From: Mucilaginibacter aquatilis
GTDB taxonomy: Bacteria; Bacteroidota; Bacteroidia; Sphingobacteriales; Sphingobacteriaceae
Assembly: GCF_009755275.1 (NCBI RefSeq)
Contig: NZ_WQLA01000002.1
Coordinates: 186,001 to 250,000, forward strand
Direction of reading: 5' to 3'
Length of the DNA: 64,000 bases
Shown here: positions 9,140 through 18,042 of the stretch, in pieces
How positions within the stretch are numbered: position 1 is the stretch's first letter
Layout: each line of letters begins with the position of its first letter
Made by a program: the position numbers and the translations under genes
The notes under the pieces: model-generated
Database searches by the model: none
What the model was told of the DNA's origin: nothing
What the model saw: only the letters and a program-made list of their open reading frames with translations

Positions 9140-9799
9140 TTAAATACTTTCGTCGTTGCTTAAAGATTTCTCAGTTATATACTTCATTAGATAGGTCGCT
9201 GCTAATAATGCCGGTCCTGCTAGTTCATCATTAAATAAAATCTTTATAGGTCCTTCACCAAAGTATAATTTATCAGATACCAAAAAACTGATTCTCACCA
9301 TGCCTTTTTCTGGATGAGATCTTCTTGGTTCATTCCACGGACCAATTTGATTTACAATAATGTTGCTACGCTCGAAAAGACTTTCTGTAAGGTTTATAGA
9401 AGTATTGTCTATATTCTCCCAAATTAAGATCTTTCCACTTTGATTAATATATCTTGCGGTACCATCCTTAAAAGATGCTAATACATCCAGTCCATCATCC
9501 AGCCCAACTTCAACAATAACAGCAAGTAGCTCCTTATCGTCTATAACCATGCCGTTTGCTGATAAAATTCTATAAGCCAGTATTTTAATTCTAGACTCTA
9601 TATTGTCATTTTGAATAATATTATTTACCTCTATCGGATTAAAATTATTCAAAAATAATACGTTCCATGGGAAAGCACTTTTATCATTGGGGTAATCTCT
9701 ATAAAGTTCATAATCGCAGAATAACAATTCATAGATATTATTGACATAACTATCTTTATAAGGCTTTTTTATTTTCTTAAAAATATCTAGTATCCCCAT
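9140..9799 (-). CDS. Unrecognised 219-residue protein
   Basis: I do not recognise this family. The protein begins MGILDIFKKIKKPYKDS, has no signal peptide or membrane span, and is acidic and Asn/Ile rich. ADP-like repeats are absent; a stretch DGTARYINQSGKILIWE looks like a beta hairpin and LAGPALLAATYLMKYI like a C-terminal helix. The coding frame is AT-richer than its neighbours. It ends the nadB transcription unit (10 bases after the nadB stop is its downstream neighbour's start region), but a metabolic link is not evident. Immunity-type or adaptor roles are only guesses. Confidence 0.6.
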   Translation of the reverse strand: MGILDIFKKIKKPYKDSYVNNIYELLFCDYELYRDYPNDKSAFPWNVLFLNNFNPIEVNNIIQNDNIESRIKILAYRILSANGMVIDDKELLAVIVEVGLDDGLDVLASFKDGTARYINQSGKILIWENIDNTSINLTESLFERSNIIVNQIGPWNEPRRSHPEKGMVRISFLVSDKLYFGEGPIKILFNDELAGPALLAATYLMKYITEKSLSNDESI

Positions 9800-9809
9800 A
9801 ATATTTATT

Positions 9810-11402
9810 TTAAAACACCGTATCCTCTAAAACATCCATATGCTCCGGATAATCTGTAGTATAATGCAACCCTCTACTCTCCTTGCGAGCCATGGCCGAT
9901 TTTACAACCAGGTATGATACTTGTATCAAATTACGCAGTTCACAAAGCTTTACTGATAGCTTTGTTTTTTTATAGAACTCCTCCGTTTCGTCATGCAAAA
10001 ATTTCAAACGACGCATGGCACGGTCTAGCCTGAAATCAGAACGAACAATGCCCACATAGTCGTTCATTAGCTTTTGCATTTCGCGTACGTTGTGCGTAAC
10101 TAGTATATCTTCATTTGATAGCTGAACGCCTTTTTCATCCCAGTCTGGTATGTTATCAGGTATTTGGTTAGTTTCAAAATCTATAATGGCATTTTCGTAA
10201 ATACGATGAGCAAACACCAACGCTTCTAATAATGAATTGGATGCCAATCTGTTAGCACCATGCAATCCTGTTGATGCACATTCACCGCAAGAGTACAAAC
10301 GCTGGATGGATGACTTACCCACATGATCAACCAAAACCCCACCACACATATAATGACAAGCCGGCGTTACAGGTATCATATCTTTGGTCATATCAATACC
10401 TATATCCAAACACTTCGCGTATATGTTAGGGAAATGCGCTAAAATATCTGCCTTCTTTTTATGCCTTACATCTAAATACACATAATCCTCACCCGATTTC
10501 TTGATTTCGGCATCGATCGCACGTGCAACAATATCACGCGGTGCCAGAGATTTACGTGAATCATACTCGTGCATAAACTCTTCGCCGTTAGTACGCTTTA
10601 GTACACCGCCAAAACCACGCACTGCCTCTGAGATTAAAAATGACGGGTACTCACCCGGATTGTACAGCGCTGTGGGATGAAATTGGATAAACTCCATATT
10701 ACGTACCTTGCCTTTAGCACGGTAAACCATGGCTACACCATCACCGGTAGCAATAACCGGGTTAGTGGTTGTAGCATATATATGTCCTGCCCCACCCGAT
10801 GCCATTACTGTTACCTTGGCCTTAATAGTTTCAACCTCCTTAGTTTCTGTATTGAAGGCGTAAATACCATAACAGGTTATGTCTTTACTTTGCTTATCCA
10901 CAAATTGTCCCAGGTGGTGTTGAGTAATTAAATCAACTGCAAAATGGTGGGTTAAAATTTCAATATTTGGGTTTTGATGTATTTGCTGTAATAAAGCACG
11001 CTCCATTTCAAACCCGGTGATATCCTTATAATGGAGTACACGGTATTCAGAATGGCCACCTTCTTTGGCCAAATCATAATCGCCGGATTTTGTACGGTCG
11101 AAATTTGTACCGTAATCAATAATTTCACGTATGCGCTCCGGACCTTCTTCAACAACTATGCGCACCACCTCTTCATCACAAAGGCCGTCGCCGGCTATTA
11201 ACGTATCTTCAATATGCTTTTCAAACGAATCTTCTTTTTTATCCACAACTACGGCAACACCACCTTGTGCATATTTTGTGTTTGATTCATCTTCGCTGGC
11301 TTTGGTAACTATCAGTACCTTACCATGTTTGGCAGCTTTAAGTGCAAAACTTAATCCGGCTATGCCCGAACCAACTACCAGGAAATCCACATTTCTTATC
11401 AT
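9810..11402 (-). CDS. nadB: L-aspartate oxidase
   Basis: The 530 residues make L-aspartate oxidase, the FAD enzyme that oxidises aspartate to iminoaspartate, the first step of de novo NAD synthesis. Seen are the FAD loop GSGIAGL (11-17), TKYAQGGVAVV, the substrate-binding GHSEYRVLHY and FIQFHPTALY stretches, and the end motif CGECASTGLHGANRLASNSLLEALVFAHR. Length and C-terminal helical domain are complete. It is divergent from nadA, which catalyses the next step. Two perfect DnaA boxes (10894-10902 and 11239-11247) lie within its coding sequence. Confidence 0.95.
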   Translation of the reverse strand: MIRNVDFLVVGSGIAGLSFALKAAKHGKVLIVTKASEDESNTKYAQGGVAVVVDKKEDSFEKHIEDTLIAGDGLCDEEVVRIVVEEGPERIREIIDYGTNFDRTKSGDYDLAKEGGHSEYRVLHYKDITGFEMERALLQQIHQNPNIEILTHHFAVDLITQHHLGQFVDKQSKDITCYGIYAFNTETKEVETIKAKVTVMASGGAGHIYATTTNPVIATGDGVAMVYRAKGKVRNMEFIQFHPTALYNPGEYPSFLISEAVRGFGGVLKRTNGEEFMHEYDSRKSLAPRDIVARAIDAEIKKSGEDYVYLDVRHKKKADILAHFPNIYAKCLDIGIDMTKDMIPVTPACHYMCGGVLVDHVGKSSIQRLYSCGECASTGLHGANRLASNSLLEALVFAHRIYENAIIDFETNQIPDNIPDWDEKGVQLSNEDILVTHNVREMQKLMNDYVGIVRSDFRLDRAMRRLKFLHDETEEFYKKTKLSVKLCELRNLIQVSYLVVKSAMARKESRGLHYTTDYPEHMDVLEDTVF

Positions 11403-11815
11403 AAATAGTGTCTACAATGTGTAAAAGTAATACTTGTGTGGATAAGGCCGTTAAAAGATGTTAATTTTGCGTAGGTAAATAGCTAATAAGTTTTGTTGAT
11501 GTGAACAAACGGCGCAAAAACTTTATTTATCCCCAATTGAGGCATACACTTTGCATGACAAATACCCAAGAAACCAACATTGTTAAAACTGCCTTTTAAT
11601 TAACATAACAGTTTATTAACATAGATGTGGATTAAAATGTAATCTTGAAAATCAATCAATTAAGTTTTTATCATTGTGGATAACCTGTGGAAACAAGTGT
11701 AATAAGTTATATCAGCAATTAAATTCATCATCACTTACCCACATTACTAACACACTAATAAACAATAAGAGATTTATATAAATTAAAATATATTGTATTT
11801 ATTGTACTGTGAACA
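11403..11815. other. oriC: Candidate chromosomal origin (oriC) core
   Basis: This 413-base non-coding gap between divergent nadB and nadA holds perfect DnaA boxes (TGTGGATAA) at 11437-11445 and 11675-11683. One-mismatch boxes lie at 11527-11535, 11626-11634 and 11735-11743, and TGTGAACAA variants at 11500-11508 and 11808-11816. An AT-only-rich tract at about 11758-11803 could serve as the unwinding element. More boxes flank the gap (10894, 11239, 12818, 12910). Two parS sites lie 6.5 kb to the left. The origin assignment is inference; the gap must also hold the nadA and nadB promoters. Confidence 0.6.
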
Positions 11816-12808
11816 ATGGACATTTTAGAAGAAATTAACATAAAAGGTTTTGTTGAAGAGGAAGTAGATCCAACGCTTGACCTCTACACCGAAATTCAAA
11901 AACTGAAAAAAGAAAAGAACGCCGTTATACTTGCCCACTATTACCAGGAAGGCGAGATACAGGATATAGCCGATTATATTGGCGATAGTTTAGGCCTTTC
12001 GCAACAGGCAGCTAAGACTGATGCCGACATTATTGTTTTTGCAGGTGTACATTTTATGGCCGAAACTGCAAAGATCCTATCGCCCGAGAAAAAGGTATTG
12101 TTACCCGATATTAAAGCCGGATGTTCTTTGGCTGATAGTTGTCCACCGCATTTGTTTAAAAAGTTCAAGGAAAACTATCCTGATCATCTGGTAATAACTT
12201 ACGTAAACTGTACCGCGGAGTTGAAGGCACTCAGTGATATTGTTTGCACATCAAGTAATGCCGTACAAATTGTTGAAAGCTTGCCGGCCGATCAGAAGAT
12301 CATCTTTGGTCCTGATCGTAACTTGGGCGCTTATGTAGCCAAAAAAACAGGCAGAGATTTAGTATTGTGGAATGGCGCCTGTATGGTACACGAGATTTTC
12401 AGCCGCGAAAAGATCACTAAGCTTAAGGAGCGGCACCCTGAAGCTAAAATTTTGGCTCACCCCGAGTGTGAGGAACATATACTACAGCTGGCCGATTATA
12501 TTGGGTCAACAACCGGCATATTGAAATATGCTACCAGTAGTACGGCAAAAGAGTTTATTGTGGCTACTGAAGCAGGTATACTTCACCAGATGGAGAAAGA
12601 TAACCCGGAGAAGACCTTTATACCCGCTCCACCGAACAATACTTGTGCCTGCAATGATTGTCCTCACATGAAACGAAACACGCTTGAGAAGCTTTATTTG
12701 TGCCTTAAAAACGAGATGCCTGAGATAACACTTCCTGCAGATATTATTGAGAAAGCAGTGAAGCCAATTGAACGTATGTTAGATATCTCGGCCAAGTTAG
12801 GTTTGTAA
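11816..12808 (+). CDS. nadA: Quinolinate synthase
   Basis: This 330-residue NadA condenses iminoaspartate with dihydroxyacetone phosphate to quinolinate using a [4Fe-4S] cluster. The sequence shows [20 protein letters not shown], the [12 protein letters not shown] loop, [15 protein letters not shown] and a late CACNDCPHM. Candidate cluster cysteines are in [12 protein letters not shown] and CNDC. Length is that of the standard bacterial enzyme. It pairs with divergent nadB; nadC is not in the window. A DnaA box and a terminator follow its stop. Confidence 0.95.
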   Translation: MDILEEINIKGFVEEEVDPTLDLYTEIQKLKKEKNAVILAHYYQEGEIQDIADYIGDSLGLSQQAAKTDADIIVFAGVHFMAETAKILSPEKKVLLPDIKAGCSLADSCPPHLFKKFKENYPDHLVITYVNCTAELKALSDIVCTSSNAVQIVESLPADQKIIFGPDRNLGAYVAKKTGRDLVLWNGACMVHEIFSREKITKLKERHPEAKILAHPECEEHILQLADYIGSTTGILKYATSSTAKEFIVATEAGILHQMEKDNPEKTFIPAPPNNTCACNDCPHMKRNTLEKLYLCLKNEMPEITLPADIIEKAVKPIERMLDISAKLGL

Positions 12809-12817
12809 GGAGTAAAC

Positions 12818-12826
12818 TTATCCACA
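12818..12826 (+). promoter_or_regulatory. DnaA box after nadA
   Basis: TTATCCACA, an exact DnaA box, 9 bases past the nadA stop. A TTATTCACA variant follows at 12910-12918. Both belong to the box cluster centred on the nadB-nadA gap. Confidence 0.6.
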
Positions 12827-12834
12827 AAATATGG

Positions 12835-12862
12835 AAAGACCGGTTATATGACCGGTCTTTTT
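12835..12862 (+). terminator. Terminator after nadA
   Basis: A perfect 10-bp stem AAAGACCGGT / ACCGGTCTTT around a 6-nt loop, ending in TTTTT. The rest of the gap to 13081 shows only the DnaA-like variant. Confidence 0.8.
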
Positions 12863-13081
12863 ACGTTGATGATGCTGGTAAAGTGGACTGATTGTTAGAT
12901 TTAATTGCGTTATTCACATTAATGTTAATAAAACTCTTAAGTACTAATTTTGATCAAGATATTAAATTTCGAACTGCAAATGATTTCATCCCTCCTGCTG
13001 AATACATATGTTGAAAACTCAGTTATAGGTGTGATTAGGGATATGCCTGACGAATAAAATACATAATCAGTAAGCTTTTTG

Positions 13082-13089
13082 TATTTTTG
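13082..13089 (+). promoter_or_regulatory. -7 promoter element of thiL
   Basis: TATTTTTG matches TAnnTTTG and ends 5 bases before the thiL ATG, so the transcript would be leaderless or nearly so. No convincing -33 element. Confidence 0.4.
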
Positions 13090-13094
13090 CAGTT

Positions 13095-14141
13095 ATGGAC
13101 ATGTTTGACAACGCCGGTAAAACCGATATTGAAAAGTTAGGCGAATTTGGATTAATTGACCATTTAACTCAAAACATACAGCTTAAGCATAAAAGCACGG
13201 TTAAAGGTGTTGGTGATGATGCTGCAGTATTGAATTATGCCGATAAAAAGGTTTTAGTATCAACTGATATGCTGTTGGAAGGCATTCATTTTGATTTGGC
13301 ATACACTCCACTTAAACATTTGGGTTACAAAGCTATACAAGTTAACCTAAGCGATATTTGCGCCATGAATGCCCGGCCTACACAGGTTACCGTATCATTA
13401 GGCCTATCAAGCAAATATACCTTGGAGGCAATCGAAGAACTTTATAGTGGCATATACCTGGCTTGCGAGCAGTATAATGTTGATATTATAGGCGGTGATA
13501 CCACATCAAGCAAGCAGGGCTTGGTAATTAGTATAACTGTTTTAGGCGAAGCTGATGAAGCCGATATTACTTACCGCAATGGTGCACAAGAAGGTGATTT
13601 GCTTTGCGTATCAGGCGATTTGGGTGGAGCCTATGTTGGTTTGCAGTTGTTAGAACGTGAAAAACTGGTTTATTTAGAAAACCCAAAAATTCAACCTGAT
13701 TTAGAGGGTAAGGATTACATCATTGAGCGCCAGCTAAAACCCGAAGCGCGGCATGATATTGTGCAATTATTAAAAGATTTGAAGGTAAAGCCAACCTCAA
13801 TGATTGATGTGTCAGACGGTTTGGCTTCTGAAATTTTACATCTTTGTAAACAAAGCAATAAGGGTTGCCAGTTGTATGAAGAAAAAATTCCGGTTGACCC
13901 GATGACTTATGATACCGCACGTGAATTCAACCTTGATCCTACGGTTTGTGCTTTAAGCGGTGGTGAAGATTACGAACTGCTTTTCACCATAAAACAGGCT
14001 GACTATGATAAAATTAAGCACGATGTTGATGTAAGTATAATTGGTTACATTACCGAGGCATCGGCAGGTTGCCAGCTTATCTCTAAAGGCGGACAAGTGC
14101 ATGAACTTAAAGCTCAGGGTTGGAATGCTTTTAAAAAATAA
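13095..14141 (+). CDS. thiL: Thiamine-monophosphate kinase
   Basis: This 348-residue ThiL phosphorylates thiamine monophosphate to the active diphosphate. It belongs to the AIR synthase/PurM fold. VKGVGDDAAVL holds the metal-binding Asp pair, followed by STDMLLEGIHFD, VNLSDICAMNARP, GGDTTSS and the second-domain motif MIDVSDGLASEILHL, ending with LSGGEDYELLF. It appears as a single transcription unit with a terminator downstream shared with the convergent SDR gene. Confidence 0.95.
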   Translation: MDMFDNAGKTDIEKLGEFGLIDHLTQNIQLKHKSTVKGVGDDAAVLNYADKKVLVSTDMLLEGIHFDLAYTPLKHLGYKAIQVNLSDICAMNARPTQVTVSLGLSSKYTLEAIEELYSGIYLACEQYNVDIIGGDTTSSKQGLVISITVLGEADEADITYRNGAQEGDLLCVSGDLGGAYVGLQLLEREKLVYLENPKIQPDLEGKDYIIERQLKPEARHDIVQLLKDLKVKPTSMIDVSDGLASEILHLCKQSNKGCQLYEEKIPVDPMTYDTAREFNLDPTVCALSGGEDYELLFTIKQADYDKIKHDVDVSIIGYITEASAGCQLISKGGQVHELKAQGWNAFKK

Positions 14142-14156
14142 TCGATTGTGACATTT

Positions 14157-14197
14157 AAAAAAGCCTGTGTAGGTTATTAACATGCGCAGGCTTTTTT
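14157..14197. terminator. Bidirectional terminator, thiL and the SDR gene
   Basis: AAAAAAGCCTG (14157-14167) pairs with CAGGCTTTTTT (14187-14197). The A run and T run on either side serve both converging genes. Confidence 0.8.
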
Positions 14198-14205
14198 ATT
14201 AATTT

Positions 14206-15099
14206 TTAACTTAAATACCCTGCTGTCGCTATATCCTCAAGCAAACCTGGTCCTTGCGGTTTCCAGTTTAATGCCTCCCGGGTTTTGATACTGTCTGAAG
14301 GGCAATTGATGGAAGCAAAGTGTGAAAACCACCCAAAATGCGCAGCAATATCATCACCGCTTTTGCTTACTAAAGGCAAATTCAAGCCGTTGGCAATAAC
14401 TGTTGCAATTTCTTTGAAAGGAATACCTTCTTCGCCAACAGCATGAAATACTCTAAGCTGCGGTTGTTTTTCAACAATAAGACGATAAACTGATGCGGCA
14501 TCAGCACGGCTTACAGCGGGCCAGCAATTGTTTCCGTCACCTACATAGGCCGATTCGCCTTTATCCCGCGCCATGTTAATAACCATAGGTACAAAGCCAT
14601 AATCACCGGCGCCATGTACACTTGGCGGTAGTCGCACAACGTAAACGTTACCGCCTTTTGCGGCAACCTGCGCTGCTGCTTCTTCAGATGCTGCACGAGG
14701 TATTACATCTGAGCCGGCCGGAAGCGAGTCATCTTCGGTTACTAAACGGTTGTAATTTAAAAGCCCTACCCCAGAGGTAATTACCAGTGGTTTATTAGTA
14801 CCAGCAAGTAAATCACCCATTGCTTCAATCACAACTTTATCGGCTTCACAACTTGCTTTGTATTGCGAAAAATCATGATTGAATGCAGTGTGCATAACCG
14901 CATCACAAACAGATATGCCTTGCTTTAAATAATCAGGGTTATTAACATCCCCTATCAACACTTCGGCACCCGCAGCCTTTACCTGTTCGGCACCTTTATC
15001 AGACCGTACAAGCCCTAAAACCTGGTGGCCATGTTGTATTAAATCCTTCACAATGGCAGAGCCTACAAAACCCGAAGCTCCAGTTACAAATATTTTCAT
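14206..15099 (-). CDS. SDR family NAD(P)-dependent oxidoreductase (epimerase-like)
   Basis: About 297 residues of an extended SDR. I place the start at MKIFVTGASGFVG, which puts the dinucleotide loop GASGFVG at its usual position near residue 7; an upstream in-frame ATG adds 12 unlikely residues. ITSGVGLL and VVRLPPSVHGAGD follow the NAD-dependent epimerase/dehydratase pattern, though a clear YxxxK is not obvious (the Tyr seems replaced, AASEEAAA), so catalysis may be altered. It lies 74 bases downstream of a Crp-family gene in the same direction, possibly its target. Confidence 0.8.
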   Translation of the reverse strand: MKIFVTGASGFVGSAIVKDLIQHGHQVLGLVRSDKGAEQVKAAGAEVLIGDVNNPDYLKQGISVCDAVMHTAFNHDFSQYKASCEADKVVIEAMGDLLAGTNKPLVITSGVGLLNYNRLVTEDDSLPAGSDVIPRAASEEAAAQVAAKGGNVYVVRLPPSVHGAGDYGFVPMVINMARDKGESAYVGDGNNCWPAVSRADAASVYRLIVEKQPQLRVFHAVGEEGIPFKEIATVIANGLNLPLVSKSGDDIAAHFGWFSHFASINCPSDSIKTREALNWKPQGPGLLEDIATAGYLS

Positions 15100-15173
15100 A
15101 GTAATATGTTTTATTACCACAAAAGTGTAAGGCAAAGGCCTTTATAAACAAGGTCATTTGACCATAATTTACA

Positions 15174-15752
15174 TTACCTGGTTAATTGTGCGTGGCGTAT
15201 TCGGGTAAGCGTTTTAAGTGAAATACCCAAATAAGCCGCAATCATACGTAATGGTAAACGGGCAAGTAAATTTGGAAAACGCCGGGTAAAATCTTCGTAC
15301 TTTTCTTCGGGAGAGGCACTTAAAGTTGTTAACATACGTTGGCTGCTGTAATGTGTGTTATTGGCAATCAGTTGCTCAGCTAATTGCTTCAAAGCAGGTA
15401 CGTTGACTAATAAATTTTGAAAATCAGTTTTGTTCCACATAAGCACCTGGCTGGGTTCAATGGCCGATATGTTAATAACTGAGGGTGCCTGCTTATCATA
15501 ACTTTCCACGTCCAGTGTCCAGCTGTTTTCAGGTGAAAACCTGAGGATATGTTCACTACCATCTACCGATGTACTGTAATTTCGCAATAAACCTGATATT
15601 ACAAATGTTTTGTGCTTACAAATATCACCGGCAAAAAGTACGCTTTCATTTCGCTTTAAAATACGAAATGAAGCCATACTGCTTACCTGTGATATCTCAT
15701 TAGCTGTGAGAGTAGTTTGGGTTTGAAGATAAGTTTCAAAATGAGGATGCAT
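15174..15752 (-). CDS. Crp/Fnr-family transcriptional regulator
   Basis: This 192-residue regulator has an N-terminal cyclic-nucleotide-binding-like beta roll (about 20-115, RNESVLFAGDICKHKTFVISGLLRNY) and a C-terminal winged helix (LPLRMIAAYLGISLKTLTRIRH, about 165-187). It lacks the N-terminal cysteine cluster of oxygen-sensing Fnr, so it is unlikely to be the regulator of the cco genes in this window. It is cotranscribed with or adjacent to the downstream SDR gene; a GGTCA-TT-TGACC dyad lies between them (15152-15163) as a possible operator. Confidence 0.85.
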   Translation of the reverse strand: MHPHFETYLQTQTTLTANEISQVSSMASFRILKRNESVLFAGDICKHKTFVISGLLRNYSTSVDGSEHILRFSPENSWTLDVESYDKQAPSVINISAIEPSQVLMWNKTDFQNLLVNVPALKQLAEQLIANNTHYSSQRMLTTLSASPEEKYEDFTRRFPNLLARLPLRMIAAYLGISLKTLTRIRHAQLTR

Positions 15753-15810
15753 TACTCAAATTTATAAATAATATCACCCCAGAATCTACCAGTTAACAAC
15801 ATAAGTGTTA

Positions 15811-17181
15811 TTAATCTTCAAATAATGAGGTAAACTTCCCGTCAATCTGCTTATTGGCTTTGGCGCCCAACTTTTTAATTTTTTCGGCGGTAATGGTTAA
15901 GTTTCCGCGGCCCTCACTTAGTTTATTAAGGGCACGCTCATAGGCATCCTGTGTTTGTTTAAGGTTACGGCCTATACCATCCATGTCGGTTAAAAAGCCA
16001 ACAAATTTATCATACATTTCACCGCTTAGGCGCGCAATTTCCATTACGTTGCGGTTTTGGCGTTCCTGTTTCCACATGCTGGCAATAGTACGCAGGGTAG
16101 CTAATAACGTCGACGGACTAACAATTACCACCCGCTTATCCCAGGCATCATTAAATAAATCGGCATCAAGCTGTACTGCAACGCTGAAAGATGATTCAAT
16201 GGGCACAAAAAGCAATACAAAATCGGGTGAGTTTATTTTTTGCAGGTCATGATAGTTCTTGGCCGATAAGCCATGTACGTGCTGCCTAATGGACTCTACG
16301 TGGGCTTTGGCATATAGTTTACGCTCGTCTTCCGTTTCGGCGTTCACCAGCCGCTCATAAGCCACCAGCGATACTTTAGAGTCAATCACCAGGTGTTTAT
16401 CATCGGGCAGGTCAATAATGGCATCGGGCATAAAGCGGCTACCCTCCTGGTCCTGATGGGCAGCCTGCAGGCGATATTCGCGGTCTTTGATCAGTCCTGA
16501 ACGCTCCAGTACTTTTTCGAGGATGAACTCGCCCCAGTTACCCTGCTTTTTATTATCACCTTTGAGCGCTTTGGTAAGGTTCTGCGCTTCATTACTAATT
16601 TGCCGGTTAAGGTCCATAAGCTGCGTAATAACGCCTTTTAAAGTGTTACGATCAGCAGCTTCCATATTGTAAACCTTTTCTACCTTATCTTCAAAAGCCT
16701 TGAGGTTTTCCTTGAGCGGGTTCAAAATATGATCTAACTGATGCCTGTTAACATCAGTAAACTCGCGTGATTTTTCTTTGAGAAGCTTTTCGGCTACATT
16801 TTCAAATTCGCGCTGAAAATGCAAACGGGTTTGTTCCATTTCGGCTTTTTGCTCACGAAGTTTTTCCTGCTGCGCCTGGTAATACGAGCGGTTACTTTCA
16901 AGCGCCTGGTTAGCTTGAGCTAAAGCCAAACGTTCGGCCTGTAGTTGTGTATTGAGCTTTTGATTTTCTTCTTTAAGTAGCTGAGCAATAGTGTCCTTTT
17001 CAGCCAGGGTATTATTGATGCGTTCTTCAGCTACGCTGATTTTTATACGTAGCTGATCGTTATCAGCTTTAAGTTCATTTAAATCGACATCAGATAATTT
17101 TGACGGCCTTCCTTTGCTGATAACCCACAAAAGTGCAGCCAGCAAAAAAATTATAACGCCACTTAATACCAATACTTCCAT
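15811..17181 (-). CDS. rmuC: DNA recombination protein RmuC
   Basis: This 456-residue protein has one N-terminal membrane helix (about 3-22). A long coiled coil (about 35-140) follows, and then the RmuC nuclease-like domain with QLMDLNRQISNEAQNL, GNWGEFILEKVLERSGL, MPDAIIDLPDDKHLVIDSKVSL and VIVSPSTLLATLRTIASMW. RmuC limits inversions at short inverted repeats; its exact nuclease chemistry is not settled. Upstream and downstream neighbours are on the same strand with gaps over 55 bases. Confidence 0.95.
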   Translation of the reverse strand: MEVLVLSGVIIFLLAALLWVISKGRPSKLSDVDLNELKADNDQLRIKISVAEERINNTLAEKDTIAQLLKEENQKLNTQLQAERLALAQANQALESNRSYYQAQQEKLREQKAEMEQTRLHFQREFENVAEKLLKEKSREFTDVNRHQLDHILNPLKENLKAFEDKVEKVYNMEAADRNTLKGVITQLMDLNRQISNEAQNLTKALKGDNKKQGNWGEFILEKVLERSGLIKDREYRLQAAHQDQEGSRFMPDAIIDLPDDKHLVIDSKVSLVAYERLVNAETEDERKLYAKAHVESIRQHVHGLSAKNYHDLQKINSPDFVLLFVPIESSFSVAVQLDADLFNDAWDKRVVIVSPSTLLATLRTIASMWKQERQNRNVMEIARLSGEMYDKFVGFLTDMDGIGRNLKQTQDAYERALNKLSEGRGNLTITAEKIKKLGAKANKQIDGKFTSLFED

Positions 17182-17243
17182 CTGATAATAATTTTAGCAA
17201 ATGAAAGCAGTATTTATTAAAAATGCTAATTAAATTTATTGGC

Positions 17244-17498
17244 TTACATACGGCGGCTGGTATCAATAGCAGGTGCACCCTGGCTGCTGCCCGTTGTGCC
17301 TGTATCGGTTGAGCCTGTACCGGTAGCGTTACCAGCAGGATTGCCCGGAGATACTACGCCCACACTATCAGCCGGACCAGAACTACCATGGTTCATGCCA
17401 GAATCGGCCACATCGCCGCCGGTTTTACTGGTTGAAGCATTGCAGGCTGATAATACCATTGCCGAAATTAACATGAGGAAACAGGCGGCTTTTTTCAT
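17244..17498 (-). CDS. Small low-complexity lipoprotein
   Basis: 84 residues: a lipoprotein leader ending MVLSAC (Cys19), then a Gly/Ser/Thr/Asp-rich segment (about 25-78) with no predicted fold. Secreted, membrane-anchored filler proteins of this sort are common in the phylum. Function unknown. The gene stands alone between rmuC and gldH. Confidence 0.65.
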   Translation of the reverse strand: MKKAACFLMLISAMVLSACNASTSKTGGDVADSGMNHGSSGPADSVGVVSPGNPAGNATGTGSTDTGTTGSSQGAPAIDTSRRM

Positions 17499-17556
17499 AA
17501 CGAGTTGTATGTTAGTTTAAAAAGCAACAGCCGCTATTGCAAATAGTTTAAAATAA

Positions 17557-18042
17557 CTATTCTACCTTTTCAACACGTAACCCTACATCGTTAATGGAAC
17601 GTAAGGGATTATCGCGCATATTTTGCTCAATTTCAAAGTGGTAAACACCCTTAGCCGGAAAACGGTAATTGGTATTAAACGGAATTTGATAGCTGTACAT
17701 ACTGCCCGATCCCTTGCCTAACCATTCACCTGTTGGACTGGCTAGCTTAAGTTCAAACCGTGTAGGTGTTGTTTTTTTCAAACCCGGCCCGCTTTGGTAA
17801 AGCAGCACAAAAATGTTAGCGTATTTATAATTAGCTGTTACCCTCAAGTTGAAATACAAATTGTATGCTACCGCCGGATCATTAATCTGTACGTCAAACT
17901 TTATCTTATTACCATAGCTCCAGTTATGGTTAGCTACAGATTTGTTTTCGTCCATTACCCTGCCCGGATCGGTGCAGCCGCTTACTGTAGTTATTAACAA
18001 ATAACCCAGTAATGAGTAACTTAATAACTTAACTAATTTCAT
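17557..18042 (-). CDS. gldH: Gliding motility lipoprotein GldH
   Basis: This 161-residue lipoprotein has a leader ending TTVSGC (Cys23) and a beta-sandwich body. VMDENKSVANHNWSY, YNLYFNLRVTANYKYANIFV and the end motif NPLRSINDVGLRVEKVE identify GldH. In Flavobacterium GldH is needed for gliding and linked to type IX secretion; here only the family is seen, not the behaviour. Its ATG overlaps the ricT stop by four bases (ATGA), so the two are translationally coupled in the holB-ricT-gldH operon. Confidence 0.9.
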   Translation of the reverse strand: MKLVKLLSYSLLGYLLITTVSGCTDPGRVMDENKSVANHNWSYGNKIKFDVQINDPAVAYNLYFNLRVTANYKYANIFVLLYQSGPGLKKTTPTRFELKLASPTGEWLGKGSGSMYSYQIPFNTNYRFPAKGVYHFEIEQNMRDNPLRSINDVGLRVEKVE

